NCBI GenBank assembly: GCA_023450085.1 | Contig: JAEXHI010000020.1 | Coordinates: 1 to 64,000 of the forward strand | Direction: 5' to 3' | Length of the DNA stretch: 64,000 bases | Source: Bacteroidota bacterium | GTDB taxonomy: Bacteria > Bacteroidota > Bacteroidia > Sphingobacteriales > Sphingobacteriaceae | In this document: piece after piece, positions 9,043 through 17,902 of the stretch | How positions within the stretch are numbered: position 1 is the first letter of the stretch | How the letters are laid out: every line of letters starts with the position of its first letter | The notes under the pieces: generated by a model | Told to the model about the DNA's origin: nothing | What the model saw: the letters and a program-made list of their open reading frames with translations, nothing else | Database searches by the model: none | Made by a program: the position numbers and the translations under genes

Positions 9043-10458
9043 ATGATAAGTTTAAGAACATTAAAGGCATCACTTCTTTTCGGATTGGTGCCTTTTCTTT
9101 TCAGCTGTGCCACTTATAATCAACGAAGCGCTATTTATTATAAATACATAGCTGATGGGGATTATACTACCGCCACTAAAGAGCTGGACAAAATTGGGTT
9201 GTTGCAGAAGCCTCGTAACAAGCTTTTGCTGTTAATGGAAAAAGGCAGGGTAAATCATTTAAATAAAGACTACGAAAACAGCAACCTTTACTTTAACCAA
9301 GCAGATTCGATGCTCGAAAATGGTGCGGGTGGCGGTGTGATGGATGCAGCTGTAGGCACCTTAGTAAACCCAATGGCGCAAAGCTATAAGGCCGAAGATT
9401 TTGAAAAATTCATGATCCACTACTATAAAGCCTTAAATTATTTGTACCTGGGCAAACGCGAGGACGCCATTGTTGAGGCAAGAAGGATTACTTTACAAGC
9501 ACAGGAACAAGGCGATAAGTTCAACAACAAAGATAGTCGCTATTCTAAAGATGCATTTTCATTAAACCTACAAGGATTGATTTATGAAAGCGATGGGGAT
9601 GTAAACAATGCCTTTATCGCTTACCGAAATGCAGCCGATGTTTATTTAAGCAAGAAAGACAGCATTTGGTATGGTACCAAAATACCCGAGAGGCTTAAAT
9701 ATGATTTAATGAATACCGCTTATTTGAATGGCTTTACCTCTGAATTGATGCAGTATGAAAACCTGTTCAATACCAAATACCAAGCAGCACCCAAAGCAGA
9801 GGGTGGTGAACTGGTGATTTTCTGGGAAAACGGACATGCACCTGTTAAAATACAACAGGAGATTACTTTTACCTTGATCAAAGGGGATCATGGAAGCTGG
9901 TTTTTCACCGATTTAGGTGGCACGATACTCGTACCGTTTGATGTTTCCATTGGTGGTAATTTTAACTTCAATTCTATTCAAAGCTTAAGGGCTGCCTATC
10001 CAAAGTATGCTGAAAACGTTCCCTACTACAGCAGCGCTACCATAAGCAGCGGCAATTTTGAAAATGCCGAAAATATTAACCAACTGGCCACGGCTACCAT
10101 GCGCCAACGTTTCGCCAAAGAAATGAGCAAGGTATTAACCCGATTGGCCGTAAAAAAAGCAGCAGAGTATGCGCTTAGGGCAAGTTCAAAGTCGAAAGAC
10201 AAAGATGGTAAAAACAACGGCCTACTCGAAGGATTGGCTTTTGGGGTACAGCTCTATAGCTTAATATCTGAAAAAGCCGACACCAGGAACTGGCAATCTT
10301 TACCTGCAGAAATCAATTATACCCGTATCCCACTGTTAAAAGGTGAAAACAAAATCAACATTGAGCTGAAAGGGCCAAATGGCGCTGCCGAAACGAAAAC
10401 CTTGACCATCGAAGGCAAAGGTGGTCTTCAGTTTTACAACTACGCTACTTTAAAATAG
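9043..10458 (+). CDS. COG3014-type TPR lipoprotein
   Basis: 471 residues with a lipoprotein signal (lipobox L-F-S-C, Cys22). The N-terminal half holds TPR-like helices (D-Y-T-T-A-T-K-E-L-D-K, F-E-K-F-M-I-H-Y-Y-K-A-L-N-Y-L-Y-L-G), then an A-I-V-E-A-R-R-I motif. A conserved basic/alanine-rich helix follows (M-R-Q-R-F-A-K-E-M, about residues 345-385), then a short beta-rich end. This matches uncharacterised COG3014 lipoproteins, which commonly sit next to LpoB-like genes. Spacing of 26 bp to the previous gene implies one transcript. Probable outer-membrane-anchored scaffold for cell-wall work; exact role unknown. Confidence 0.8.
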   Translation: MISLRTLKASLLFGLVPFLFSCATYNQRSAIYYKYIADGDYTTATKELDKIGLLQKPRNKLLLLMEKGRVNHLNKDYENSNLYFNQADSMLENGAGGGVMDAAVGTLVNPMAQSYKAEDFEKFMIHYYKALNYLYLGKREDAIVEARRITLQAQEQGDKFNNKDSRYSKDAFSLNLQGLIYESDGDVNNAFIAYRNAADVYLSKKDSIWYGTKIPERLKYDLMNTAYLNGFTSELMQYENLFNTKYQAAPKAEGGELVIFWENGHAPVKIQQEITFTLIKGDHGSWFFTDLGGTILVPFDVSIGGNFNFNSIQSLRAAYPKYAENVPYYSSATISSGNFENAENINQLATATMRQRFAKEMSKVLTRLAVKKAAEYALRASSKSKDKDGKNNGLLEGLAFGVQLYSLISEKADTRNWQSLPAEINYTRIPLLKGENKINIELKGPNGAAETKTLTIEGKGGLQFYNYATLK

Positions 10459-10490
10459 CTCAATGGTTTAACCATATTATACATTCCACT

Positions 10491-10562
10491 TTAGCGCAAG
10501 TATTAGCGCCAAAGGAAAGAGCTATGGGGTGACTTGTGCAACAACAAGCCACATAAAGTTAC
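10491..10562. repeat. Dispersed intergenic repeat family B, copy 1
   Basis: Starts TTAGCGCAAGTATTAGCGCC and runs through AAAGAGCTATG and GACTTGTGCAACAACAAGCC to a GTTAC end. Related copies lie at about 11955-12030 and 19327-19400. No gene was seen in 10459-10683 apart from this. Confidence 0.75.
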
Positions 10563-10683
10563 ATTAATTGTGCACAAGTCTCCTCAACTAGGCTCAAAAC
10601 AAAAGAATTGCGCTAAGGGAGGGAGGTAAGGTTCACTAACATGGTCTCGGGATTTGGTTAGACCAAGGCTAGGAAAGTTGAAA

Positions 10684-10803
10684 ATGAAAAAAGTTACACA
10701 TCTATCTTTAACGGCACTTATTCAATTAGGACTTATTATTTCATCTACAGCTCCAATGTTCAGAAACTTGACTATATTGGAGCATAAAAATCATGAAACT
10801 TAG
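10684..10803 (+). CDS. Possible 39-residue hydrophobic leader-type peptide, overlapping the next gene
   Basis: An ATG at 10684 opens a 39-codon frame with basic start M-K-K and a hydrophobic core (A-L-I-Q-L-G-L-I-I-S-S-T-A), so it reads like a signal peptide or small membrane peptide. Its stop at 10801-10803 lies inside the start of the next gene (ATG at 10793), an 11-bp overlap that fits translational coupling. It is too short to prove by sequence alone. It could be a real small protein or a leader peptide setting expression of the downstream gene. Confidence 0.45.
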   Translation: MKKVTHLSLTALIQLGLIISSTAPMFRNLTILEHKNHET

Positions 10804-11887
10804 CCTGAACCTACTTGCCTATATAATGCTTCCTGTAGTGACAATCGCACAGGAACTGGTCCATAAAACCTCCTTCAAGGATATCGAATATGTAAGTTCC
10901 ATCACCTGGCAGGGACAAAACATTTACTGTAGCGGCACTACCTACCGGACCAAGTATGATGATGGCTATTCTACAAATGCCTACCTAATCAACTATAATC
11001 TTTCGCTCAAGCCACAGTGGACCCTTAAGCTAGCCGACCACAATACCAGCGACATCAATTCGGTTATCCGACATCAGGACAGGATCTATGCATTAGTTAG
11101 TCAGGGCAAATCAGATCGTGCGGGCAAAGATATTATTCTTAGCCTGTATGTCATCCGTCCCGACGGCAGTATCGAAAAAAAGGTCACCATTGGCAAGACT
11201 TTTTATACACCTACCAATATCTCCATAGAAGGCAAACAGTTAGTTTTTGGCCACACTACCAAAGAAGGAAGAGACTATACCAGTCCTACCATACCCGAGC
11301 TCATCCGCTACGACCTCGCTACTGGAAAAATTACCCGAAACAAGGGCAGCCAAGTCACTTCAGCACCAAAGAGAACCATCACCTCACCAAAGGGAATTTT
11401 CCAGATCACCTCGCATCTGTTACCGGGCAAGCCCAATATCATTTCGCTCAGAAACGGCAGCTATTCCGAACTTAGCCTGAACGCTCCCAAAAAGGAATAT
11501 TTCCTAGACAGCTATATTAATGGAAACATACTGACCGTAGTTTGCACATTTCCTGGCGTCTATGGCGATATGCAACAGTACCTAAAATACTACTACTTGG
11601 ATCTGAGCACCAACAAAGTCACTTCTAACGCTATCCTACTCGCAGATCTGGGGTGGAAGCGAATCAGGTTTTCGGCGGCCAATCATGGAAATGCCTCTTG
11701 GCTGACCGTAGAAGAGGCTTCAACAAAAACAGTGAAATATGTTCTTGTAGACAGTAAGGGAACCATCAAGAAAACGATGAAATTTGATATATCCAATGGA
11801 GATGACGATACAGAACACTTTATAACCGAACAGGACCAATTGCTCAAAGCCAGTTCCAACGGCATCTATCTATACAGGAATCGATAG
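10793..11887 (+). CDS. Secreted protein of unknown function, propeller-like
   Basis: 364 residues with a signal peptide (M-K-L-S-L-N-L-L-A-Y-I-M-L-P-V-V-T-I-A-Q). The mature part is beta-rich, with repeated W-Q-G-Q-N-I-Y-C-S-G and V-I-R-H-Q-D-R-I-Y-A-L-V-S-Q patterns, each made of two strands with an I-Y core. That is suggestive of a beta-propeller, but no named family is recognised. The preceding 39-residue frame overlaps its start by 11 bp. Base composition resembles the neighbouring chromosomal genes. Repeats of families A and B follow directly. Confidence 0.75.
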   Translation: MKLSLNLLAYIMLPVVTIAQELVHKTSFKDIEYVSSITWQGQNIYCSGTTYRTKYDDGYSTNAYLINYNLSLKPQWTLKLADHNTSDINSVIRHQDRIYALVSQGKSDRAGKDIILSLYVIRPDGSIEKKVTIGKTFYTPTNISIEGKQLVFGHTTKEGRDYTSPTIPELIRYDLATGKITRNKGSQVTSAPKRTITSPKGIFQITSHLLPGKPNIISLRNGSYSELSLNAPKKEYFLDSYINGNILTVVCTFPGVYGDMQQYLKYYYLDLSTNKVTSNAILLADLGWKRIRFSAANHGNASWLTVEEASTKTVKYVLVDSKGTIKKTMKFDISNGDDDTEHFITEQDQLLKASSNGIYLYRNR

Positions 11888-11901
11888 CAAATCCCTCATT
11901 T

Positions 11902-12172
11902 GGCGCACGTGTGCCGCGTGTGACTATTCAAAATTAAACAATATAATTCCTCCCTTAGCCGCAAGTCTTAGTGCCAAAAGGAAAGAGCTATGAGTAGACT
12001 TGTGCGACAACAAACTACATAAGGTTACTGCTAATACACCCCATCTTGGCCCCACCTTGGCGCACGCGTACCGCGTGTGACTATTTAAAATTAAACCTGA
12101 CTACCCGTGTGTGACTATTCAAAAGATCAAACGAGTACAAGTCTCCCCTGCTAAGGCCGGAATCGCAAAATA
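11902..12172. repeat. Composite of family A and B dispersed repeats
   Basis: Family A heads start at 11902 and 12059 and flank a family B copy (11955-12030). The 12059 copy shares about 110 bp with the copy at 7712, through AAACCTGACTAC, TTCAAAAGATCAAACGA and CTAAGGCCGGAATCGC. The remaining gap up to 12290 holds no recognisable gene. Confidence 0.8.
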
Positions 12173-12290
12173 CAAGACCTACGCTAAAATCTGCGTTACA
12201 AACACAGGTTGTAAGCGAAAAAAAACATCCATAAAACATTGAAATTAAATAACTTAATTTATAAATTAGGTTAATTAACCATTATACCAT

Positions 12291-12408
12291 ATGAAAGTAT
12301 TATTCAACAAAACCCCAACATTGGCACCTTATCGGTGCCCAAAAGCCTTAGCTGCTTTAGGTGAATTTTAAAATTCACCATGATTTTGGCGCCATCACTA
12401 GGTGATGG
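12291..12408 (+). promoter_or_regulatory. Short leader ORF with four consecutive hairpins upstream of a small HTH-like gene
   Basis: A 26-codon frame (12291-12371) is laid over consecutive inverted repeats: GGCACC/GGTGCC near 12323-12339, AAAGC/GCTTT near 12342-12358, a perfect 20-bp palindrome at 12360-12379 (GGTGAATTTT and its complement) spanning the stop codon, and CCATCAC-TAG-GTGATGG at 12392-12408. The next gene starts 50 bp later. The layout resembles a leader-peptide attenuator, but there is no T run after the last stem. Regulation is inferred only. Confidence 0.4.
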
Positions 12409-12457
12409 GAATGCCTCTCTCTTCTTCAATGTTTAATTTAATCTAAAACGCCAACCT

Positions 12458-12661
12458 ATGGAAAAGAAACCACGCAGGGTAATTTTATACCCTCACGATT
12501 TGCTCAGCTTTTGTGCAACCAAAAAAGCCTGTTATAAACTCTATAACGATATCCGCGATGAGTTTAAGCTACGTAAACCAAAACGCATTACCATTTTTCA
12601 TCTACGGATTTATTTTAACCTATCTATAGAGGATGCCTGCCTAGCTGTTTTTGGATATTAA
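12458..12661 (+). CDS. Small basic HTH-like protein, unknown
   Basis: 67 residues, strongly basic. The pattern I-L-Y-P-H-D-L-L-S-F-C-A-T-K-K-A-C-Y-K-L-Y-N-D-I-R followed by R-I-T-I-F-H-L-R-I-Y-F-N-L resembles the many 70-90 residue Bacteroidota proteins with an excisionase-like fold: a helix for choosing the site, a basic turn, then a short strand-helix end. I cannot place it in a named family. It stands alone between a hairpin-rich leader and a minisatellite. DNA binding is a guess from charge and layout. Confidence 0.6.
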   Translation: MEKKPRRVILYPHDLLSFCATKKACYKLYNDIRDEFKLRKPKRITIFHLRIYFNLSIEDACLAVFGY

Positions 12662-12740
12662 GGGCTGATCGCTAAAGTACTTTTGTATCCAGTAAAGATT
12701 TTTCTGCTGTTGCAAAAGTACTTTGCTTCCTTTTGTAAGC

Positions 12741-12866
12741 GCTTAGAATCTTTTTCTAAGGGCTTAGAATCTTTTTCCAAGGGCTTAGAATCTTTTTCTA
12801 AGGACTTAAAATCTTTTTCCAAGGACTTAAAATCTTTTTCCAAGGGCTTAAAATCTTTTTCCAAGA
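12741..12866. repeat. 21-bp minisatellite, six units
   Basis: Six units of the type GCTTAGAATCTTTTTCTAAGG (21 bp), with a degenerate unit just before. Units 1-3 carry CTTAGAA...TTC(T/C)AAG, so each is itself nearly palindromic; units 4-6 are the variant with CTTAAAA. As 21 is a multiple of three, both strands stay open: plus strand 12683-12925 reads as heptads S-F-S-K-G-L-E, minus strand 12658-12864 as L-E-K-D-F-K-S. Either could be a small coiled-coil protein; neither has outside support, so no CDS is called. Confidence 0.85.
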
Positions 12867-13104
12867 ACCTTTCCTCTGTTGCAAAATACCCTTATTACAA
12901 TTTAAAGGCCTATACTGTCCATTAATGTTACCCAATATTGGCTGTTATTGTATTATTTTCCCAACCTTAAACCCTTTTTTTACACTTTACCCCAGTTGAG
13001 GCCAATGCTACCCAGTTTTGACACTTCTTGTCCTGCGCTAAAGTTTGCTGACGTAAATTGCCTATCTGCCTGGAAAATGGTTTTCAGGAAAAAACATTTT
13101 TTTT

Positions 13105-13725
13105 ATGAAAATTCCAAAACTGTTATTAAACTATGGCAAGCTGGCTGATGCAAATCTTAGCCTTAAAGCCATCGACATTAGAAACTCTTTAACGGACAAT
13201 CCAAATTTTACGCCTGCTCCACCTAGTTTTGCCAATTTCATTACCGTAATGGACGATTATGAAACGGCTTTGGGACAGGTTACCTCACGCGACCGTGTTA
13301 AAATAGCACTCAAAAACCAGTCGCGTTTGCTATTGCTACAAGGCATGTACCAGTTGGCGCTTGAGGTGAATGCTCTGGCCAATGGGGATCGAGCCAAATT
13401 GCTATCTAGTGGTTTCGACTTGGCCTACGCTGGCGAAGGTAGTGCTTCAATTACTGCCCCAACTGATTTTAAAATTGTGGAAGGCTTAAATAGTGGTGAG
13501 TTAAAATTTTCCTGTAAAAAGGTAGCTTCTGCCCTTTCTTATGTATATGAATATACGGACGAAATGCCCACCGAAGAAACAAAATGGACAGCCCTATCGG
13601 CCTCCACCAGAGAGCTCACCATTAAGGGGCTTCGCAGTGGCACCCGCATTTATGGTCGTATTAAAGCCATAGGTACTAAAGGGCAAGAGGCTTCTTCTGA
13701 AATTCTTACTAGAATTGTACAGTAA
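13105..13725 (+). CDS. Fibronectin type III-like protein
   Basis: 206 residues with no clear signal peptide. The N-terminal part is helical (residues 1-100, with V-M-D-D-Y-E-T-A-L-G-Q-V and R-L-L-L-L-Q-G-M-Y-Q-L-A-L-E-V). The C-terminal part is an FnIII-type beta-sandwich (about 115-205) with Y-V-Y-E-Y-T, W-T-A-L-S-A-S-T-R-E-L-T-I-K-G-L-R-S-G-T-R-I-Y-G-R-I-K-A-I-G. Similar helical-FnIII proteins are common in Bacteroidota and of unknown role. The ATG at 13105 follows an A/T-rich stretch typical of starts in this phylum. Its best-supported trait is the FnIII fold. Confidence 0.75.
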   Translation: MKIPKLLLNYGKLADANLSLKAIDIRNSLTDNPNFTPAPPSFANFITVMDDYETALGQVTSRDRVKIALKNQSRLLLLQGMYQLALEVNALANGDRAKLLSSGFDLAYAGEGSASITAPTDFKIVEGLNSGELKFSCKKVASALSYVYEYTDEMPTEETKWTALSASTRELTIKGLRSGTRIYGRIKAIGTKGQEASSEILTRIVQ

Positions 13726-13896
13726 AAGGGGTGATAATGAGGAAAATGCATGCTTGTTTTAGGACGAGCGTGCTTTTCTTTTTTTGAAGGGGAGGTTTCG
13801 GTGGAAGCCTCTTCAGCCAACCGTAAAACACAAGACTTGCGCTAAAGGGGTATTGAATCAAAACTTTAGCTTTTATAATATTAAGTTTTTGAATAA

Positions 13897-15195
13897 TTAC
13901 ATAAGATTTAAGCCGCCAATCTCGTCGAGATATCCTATATATAGTTTTACGTTATTGTTAGGAATCCCTAAACTGCTAAAGTATTCTATTAACTTACTAT
14001 TAACATCTTGAAGATAGGGCTGTTGCGACCTAAAAACAATAACGACATCAACAAATTGTATTTTCAAGTAGTTCATTTTGTCTAAAAGTCTTCTGATTTT
14101 GTCTTTAACAAAGAAAATTGAGGCTCTAAAATCGTCCCGAAGAGATACTACATAGATACCTGTTTCAATAGAATCACCATCAAAATATGTAAAATCAAAT
14201 ACATTACCTCTTCCTTGATTTTCAATTATTACCGACCCAAATCTATTTTTATAAAACTGGTATACAGCTTTTTCGGCAACCATATATAAAGGTGTTGCGA
14301 AGCGTTCAATTTCTAATTGTTCTTCAGTTTTTACTTCTGACACAACTTGTTCATCAGCTCCCATAACGTTTAATAATTCTGATAACCTTATGATGTGAAA
14401 TGATTTATTACCTGAAATATTATTAAATTCTGTCAACAGCTCAAATCGAGGATATAATGGTAGCTTATCGCTTTTATGATACCAATCAGGTTTTTCATCG
14501 CCAGAAACGAAAACAACATTTTTCTTATATTTTTCCCCAATATCTTTGATGGCTAACCAGATGAGATAATCACCAATTCCACTATCTTCTTTTGAGTTAT
14601 CCTTATACCCAGGGGGAATTTTATGCTTATATCTATATTCCAAATCTTTTTCTACTTCAAGCTTATCAAATTTGATCTGATGAATAATATCTGGAGTAAA
14701 TATTTTTTTATAGATAATACTTACGGGATCGTCCCAAGACCAACTCTTTACAGTATCTATTACCTTTCCAATTGAAGTACGATATTTTTTTAAAAGTTCG
14801 TTAATCTCTTTTTCAAAAGAGAGTGCTTCACCATATTCCTCCAACTTTTCTAAAAGAGGATATGAACCGATAGTCGGGCTATTCATACCATTCCGTTTCT
14901 GATTCAACGCATGAAACATTTCTCCGATTTTTTTTGGCCTATTATCGGCAAACTCCCTAGCTACTTGATCAGGAACTTTTAGCTGTTTTTTTTTCTTTAA
15001 ATTATTGAATATTTTACTTATTTCATCTAAACTTTGTGAACCTGTTGAGAACGGCACTAATAACGCATTAGTATCTAAAACAAAAATGCAGTTATCTTTT
15101 ATACTATTAATGCTAGGCAGCTCGGTAACAAAGATTTTGTCTGCATTAGGATAGACTTCTGTCTGATGAAAAATATCGAACTCGTTTTTAGACAT
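13897..15195 (-). CDS. PIN-like (PIN_8 type) nuclease-domain protein
   Basis: 432 residues. The N-terminal PIN-like domain begins with F-V-L-D-T-N-A-L-L-V-P-F (first acidic site). It continues with V-P-D-Q-V-A-R-E-F (second), D-S-G-I-G-D-Y-L-I-W (third) and V-F-V-S-G-D-E-K-P-D-W-Y (fourth), the order seen in the PIN_8 family of RNA-cleaving domains found in defence loci. The last 150 residues are a separate mixed alpha/beta domain with no recognised family. It is encoded alone on the minus strand, 213 bp from the ABC-3C operon and in the same orientation. Toxin- or defence-type RNase is the likely role; substrate unknown. Confidence 0.75.
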   Translation of the reverse strand: MSKNEFDIFHQTEVYPNADKIFVTELPSINSIKDNCIFVLDTNALLVPFSTGSQSLDEISKIFNNLKKKKQLKVPDQVAREFADNRPKKIGEMFHALNQKRNGMNSPTIGSYPLLEKLEEYGEALSFEKEINELLKKYRTSIGKVIDTVKSWSWDDPVSIIYKKIFTPDIIHQIKFDKLEVEKDLEYRYKHKIPPGYKDNSKEDSGIGDYLIWLAIKDIGEKYKKNVVFVSGDEKPDWYHKSDKLPLYPRFELLTEFNNISGNKSFHIIRLSELLNVMGADEQVVSEVKTEEQLEIERFATPLYMVAEKAVYQFYKNRFGSVIIENQGRGNVFDFTYFDGDSIETGIYVVSLRDDFRASIFFVKDKIRRLLDKMNYLKIQFVDVVIVFRSQQPYLQDVNSKLIEYFSSLGIPNNNVKLYIGYLDEIGGLNLM

Positions 15196-15408
15196 GTAAT
15201 AAGAGCTATTAAATTAAGATTGGTAAAAATGGATAAGTTATGATAAAGTTTCTAATAAAAGGTAAATGTGATTGTTACAATTAAAAAAAGAAAAACTATT
15301 ATATTTTTAAAAGCTATTACAATCAACAATGATTTTAAGACGGAGCAACATCATAGATAAAAAATCTGCTTATGTAATATATTAGCGGCAAATATTTCAT
15401 ATTATTTA

Positions 15409-17409
15409 TTATAGCTGAATATTATCTTTTAACCAACTACTCGGAATAAGAGCATCTACTATTTCATCAGGCCGCCATCGTTCAGTTTTTACAACATTTT
15501 TAAATTCTTTCCAACTATCTTCACCAGCATGCTCAAGTACAATCACTTGGACTTTACCCTTTACGTTTTCGTTAAATTTAGCTAATACTTCGAAGATTTT
15601 TTTCAATCTCATCAAATCTTCCTCTTGAACTGACATATCATCTTTTATTTCAGGAAAATATGCCTGACTGGGTTGATCAAATATTATAAATGTAGGAACT
15701 TTATTATCATTTAACCCTGATAGAAATTCATGTATACCTAGATATGTAGACAAATGATATGCCATGTGATTATGTCCACTTCCAACCTCCCAAAAATAAG
15801 TTTCACTACCTAATTTATCATAAAATCTCAGTGTCATGTTGTCACTGATATCAAGATCTATTGTATCATCACTTTTTTCCGCCTCGAAAAGTACAGCGTA
15901 TTTTTTTATATTTTCAGAAATCTTATTAAGAGCAAATCTCTCTTTATTCTTCAATTTAGCACTACCAACTTCATTTTCTATACGTTCAATCTCTGTTTTT
16001 AGATTTTCAATTAACTCTTCCTCATTATCGACATTATCACTAAATTCTTCAAATTGATTTAAGGTTAGCTCCACTTGTCCCAAGTAGCGATAAATTGCAT
16101 TTTGATTTTGTTTCAATCGCTTAAATTCGCCGTCTTCTCTTTGCAAGGCACTAATCTGATTCCGTATTGAATTTATTTCAGCCTCTTTCTCACTTATCTG
16201 ACGCTCAATTTTTCTACGCTCATTTAAGTATATCTTTGCTGAATCTGCCACCCTATCCGATACTTTTTCAAATCCTTTTAGAAGTCCAGAAAGATTCTGC
16301 TGATATTCATGGATATGACTAGTCACAGAATGACACATTGGACAAGGTTTATCAAAATCGATCTTCTCTTCAAGCCAGTTGACAGCAGAAAGTCTACCTC
16401 TTTTTGTTAGCGTATTATCTCCGATTTCTTTGTTATTGGTCTGTATGTTCTTGATTATGGCTAGCCTTCTTCCAAGATCTTGTAATTGATCAGAACTGTT
16501 TAGCTCTCTTTTACCTAATTCATAAAGTTTATCCGCCGCTTGTTGAGTCGCTTGTTCTGGGACTCTTATGTGTTCAATCTCTTTGGAAACAATTGCTTTC
16601 AGCTCTTGAATGATAAATTCCTTATCAATAGCAGACTCATCTGTTAAATCAACCTCGATTAACCCAAATTCACGTCCCAATCGGTAGTAATTAACTAATT
16701 CACTATTTAGCCTTGATAACCTATATTCTTTTAGATCTTTGTGCTTGACCAAGACATTCAACTGTCTTTTCAACCCTTTTAATTCTTCCCTTAACTCTAA
16801 AATCTTATTACTTATAACCCCTAGCAAATAGGGAAACAAGATCTTAAGTTTCTCCTTGTGAGCAGGAGAATCAGCTTTAAAGAACATTGTAGATTGATTT
16901 GCTATGATGAATTGAGGTTGAAAATTCAATGATATAGCATTTCTATAACTAGGTTTTTGGGCATCATACGATTGAACGTAATCGTTAGATACTAAACCAA
17001 CATCTGCAAAACCAAGAAAAGAATTTAGATACTGCTTTATTTGTAATACGGTAAGCGGGAAATCATCTATTACGATTGGAATATTGATTTCGACATCTTC
17101 AATCTTGACAAAATTATTTGACACACCAGCTGCACCTGGTTCCTGACGAACGATCAGTATTTCTTTTCCATCAGTAGCTACAACGATTCCAAAAGCTTTT
17201 ACACTTTTTCTGATTATACCTGCAGGTATCATACATCTTGAACTACCTAGACAATAATCGATTATTGAAATAATAGATGACTTTCCCTTACCACTTGCAC
17301 CAGTGATGACATTGACTTTATCGATATCAAAATCGATGGATCGGGGACCAAGTTCTTCTTTATTAGGCCAAAGCACAACTGATTTAATTCTAAAATCCAT
17401 CCCTATCAA
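15409..17409 (-). CDS. ABC-3C system SMC/Rad50-like ATPase (DUF3732 type)
   Basis: 666 residues. Walker A is G-A-S-G-K-G-K-S (residues 37-44). A long coiled-coil centre is broken by a zinc-hook-like P-C-P-M-C, and a C-terminal T-F-I-I-F-D-Q-P-S-Q is the Walker B region. The start R-I-K-S-V-V-L-W-P and the variant phosphate-binding loop are typical of DUF3732 ATPases. In the ABC classification of Krishnan and co-workers (2020) these are the engine of three-component ABC conflict systems. The middle-component gene ends immediately before this start and the effector-type gene is upstream of that, all within one minus-strand operon. Predicted role: senses phage-related nucleoprotein and triggers the partner. 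ATPase call is firm, system call good. Confidence 0.87.
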   Translation of the reverse strand: MIGMDFRIKSVVLWPNKEELGPRSIDFDIDKVNVITGASGKGKSSIISIIDYCLGSSRCMIPAGIIRKSVKAFGIVVATDGKEILIVRQEPGAAGVSNNFVKIEDVEINIPIVIDDFPLTVLQIKQYLNSFLGFADVGLVSNDYVQSYDAQKPSYRNAISLNFQPQFIIANQSTMFFKADSPAHKEKLKILFPYLLGVISNKILELREELKGLKRQLNVLVKHKDLKEYRLSRLNSELVNYYRLGREFGLIEVDLTDESAIDKEFIIQELKAIVSKEIEHIRVPEQATQQAADKLYELGKRELNSSDQLQDLGRRLAIIKNIQTNNKEIGDNTLTKRGRLSAVNWLEEKIDFDKPCPMCHSVTSHIHEYQQNLSGLLKGFEKVSDRVADSAKIYLNERRKIERQISEKEAEINSIRNQISALQREDGEFKRLKQNQNAIYRYLGQVELTLNQFEEFSDNVDNEEELIENLKTEIERIENEVGSAKLKNKERFALNKISENIKKYAVLFEAEKSDDTIDLDISDNMTLRFYDKLGSETYFWEVGSGHNHMAYHLSTYLGIHEFLSGLNDNKVPTFIIFDQPSQAYFPEIKDDMSVQEEDLMRLKKIFEVLAKFNENVKGKVQVIVLEHAGEDSWKEFKNVVKTERWRPDEIVDALIPSSWLKDNIQL

Positions 17410-17895
17410 TTATAAATTTAAATACATAAAAAACTCAACATCGGTAAGATTAGAAAACCAGCCTCCCAACTTCCTTGCTGTCCTAATCATCTCCCCAATT
17501 TCTACAGCCGAGGGAGCAAATTTCTTTTTAGTTTGACTTAAATTCGTACTAACCGTATTGTCGCTAAAATTAATTTCAAGCAAATTAGCCTTTGAGCAGA
17601 TCAATAGCGAATCCATTGTTCTATCGAACATCTCTTTTGTTTTAACAGGCAAAATCTCGAACAAAACTCGATTATCTTCAAGGATGTTATAAAACCCCTT
17701 AATGTTGTTTGATCTACCCTTTGCACTTTCTAAGAAATCTTTTGTGAACAAAATTGGTAGTACTGGCAAAGTACGTTCGATACTAGGAGATGCTTTATCC
17801 TTACTTATCTTTTCATATGAGGAAACGAATTCGCTTAATAATAAAGCTCCCAATGAACTGTTCTGATAAATATCAAATACGTTTTCAATCTTCAT
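17410..17895 (-). CDS. Three-component ABC system middle component
   Basis: 161 residues, mixed alpha/beta. It starts with I-Y-Q-N-S-S-L-G-A-L-L-L-S-E-F-V-S-S-Y and then has L-P-V-L-P-I-L-F-T-K-D-F-L, a layout typical of middle components (MC) of ABC-3C systems, which link the ATPase with the effector. A C-terminal winged-helix-like part (S-A-V-E-I-G-E-M-I-R-T-A-R-K-L-G-G-W-F) follows. It directly abuts the ATPase gene and lies 7 bp after the effector-type gene. The call rests on size, position between the two other components and motif style; similarity is too weak for a firm subfamily. Confidence 0.72.
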   Translation of the reverse strand: MKIENVFDIYQNSSLGALLLSEFVSSYEKISKDKASPSIERTLPVLPILFTKDFLESAKGRSNNIKGFYNILEDNRVLFEILPVKTKEMFDRTMDSLLICSKANLLEINFSDNTVSTNLSQTKKKFAPSAVEIGEMIRTARKLGGWFSNLTDVEFFMYLNL

Positions 17896-17902
17896 TACAT
17901 AA

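Noticed and set aside
12741..12866. CRISPR array
   Set aside because: 21-bp units are directly adjacent without spacers; a minisatellite, not CRISPR. No other array or cas gene was seen.
12948..13148. 66-codon plus-strand frame before the FnIII-type gene
   Set aside because: Cysteine/proline-rich translation with no domain; overlaps the start of the better-supported gene.
13784..14011. 75-codon plus-strand frame
   Set aside because: Overlaps the 3' end of the PIN-like gene on the other strand and is AT-rich without recognisable features.
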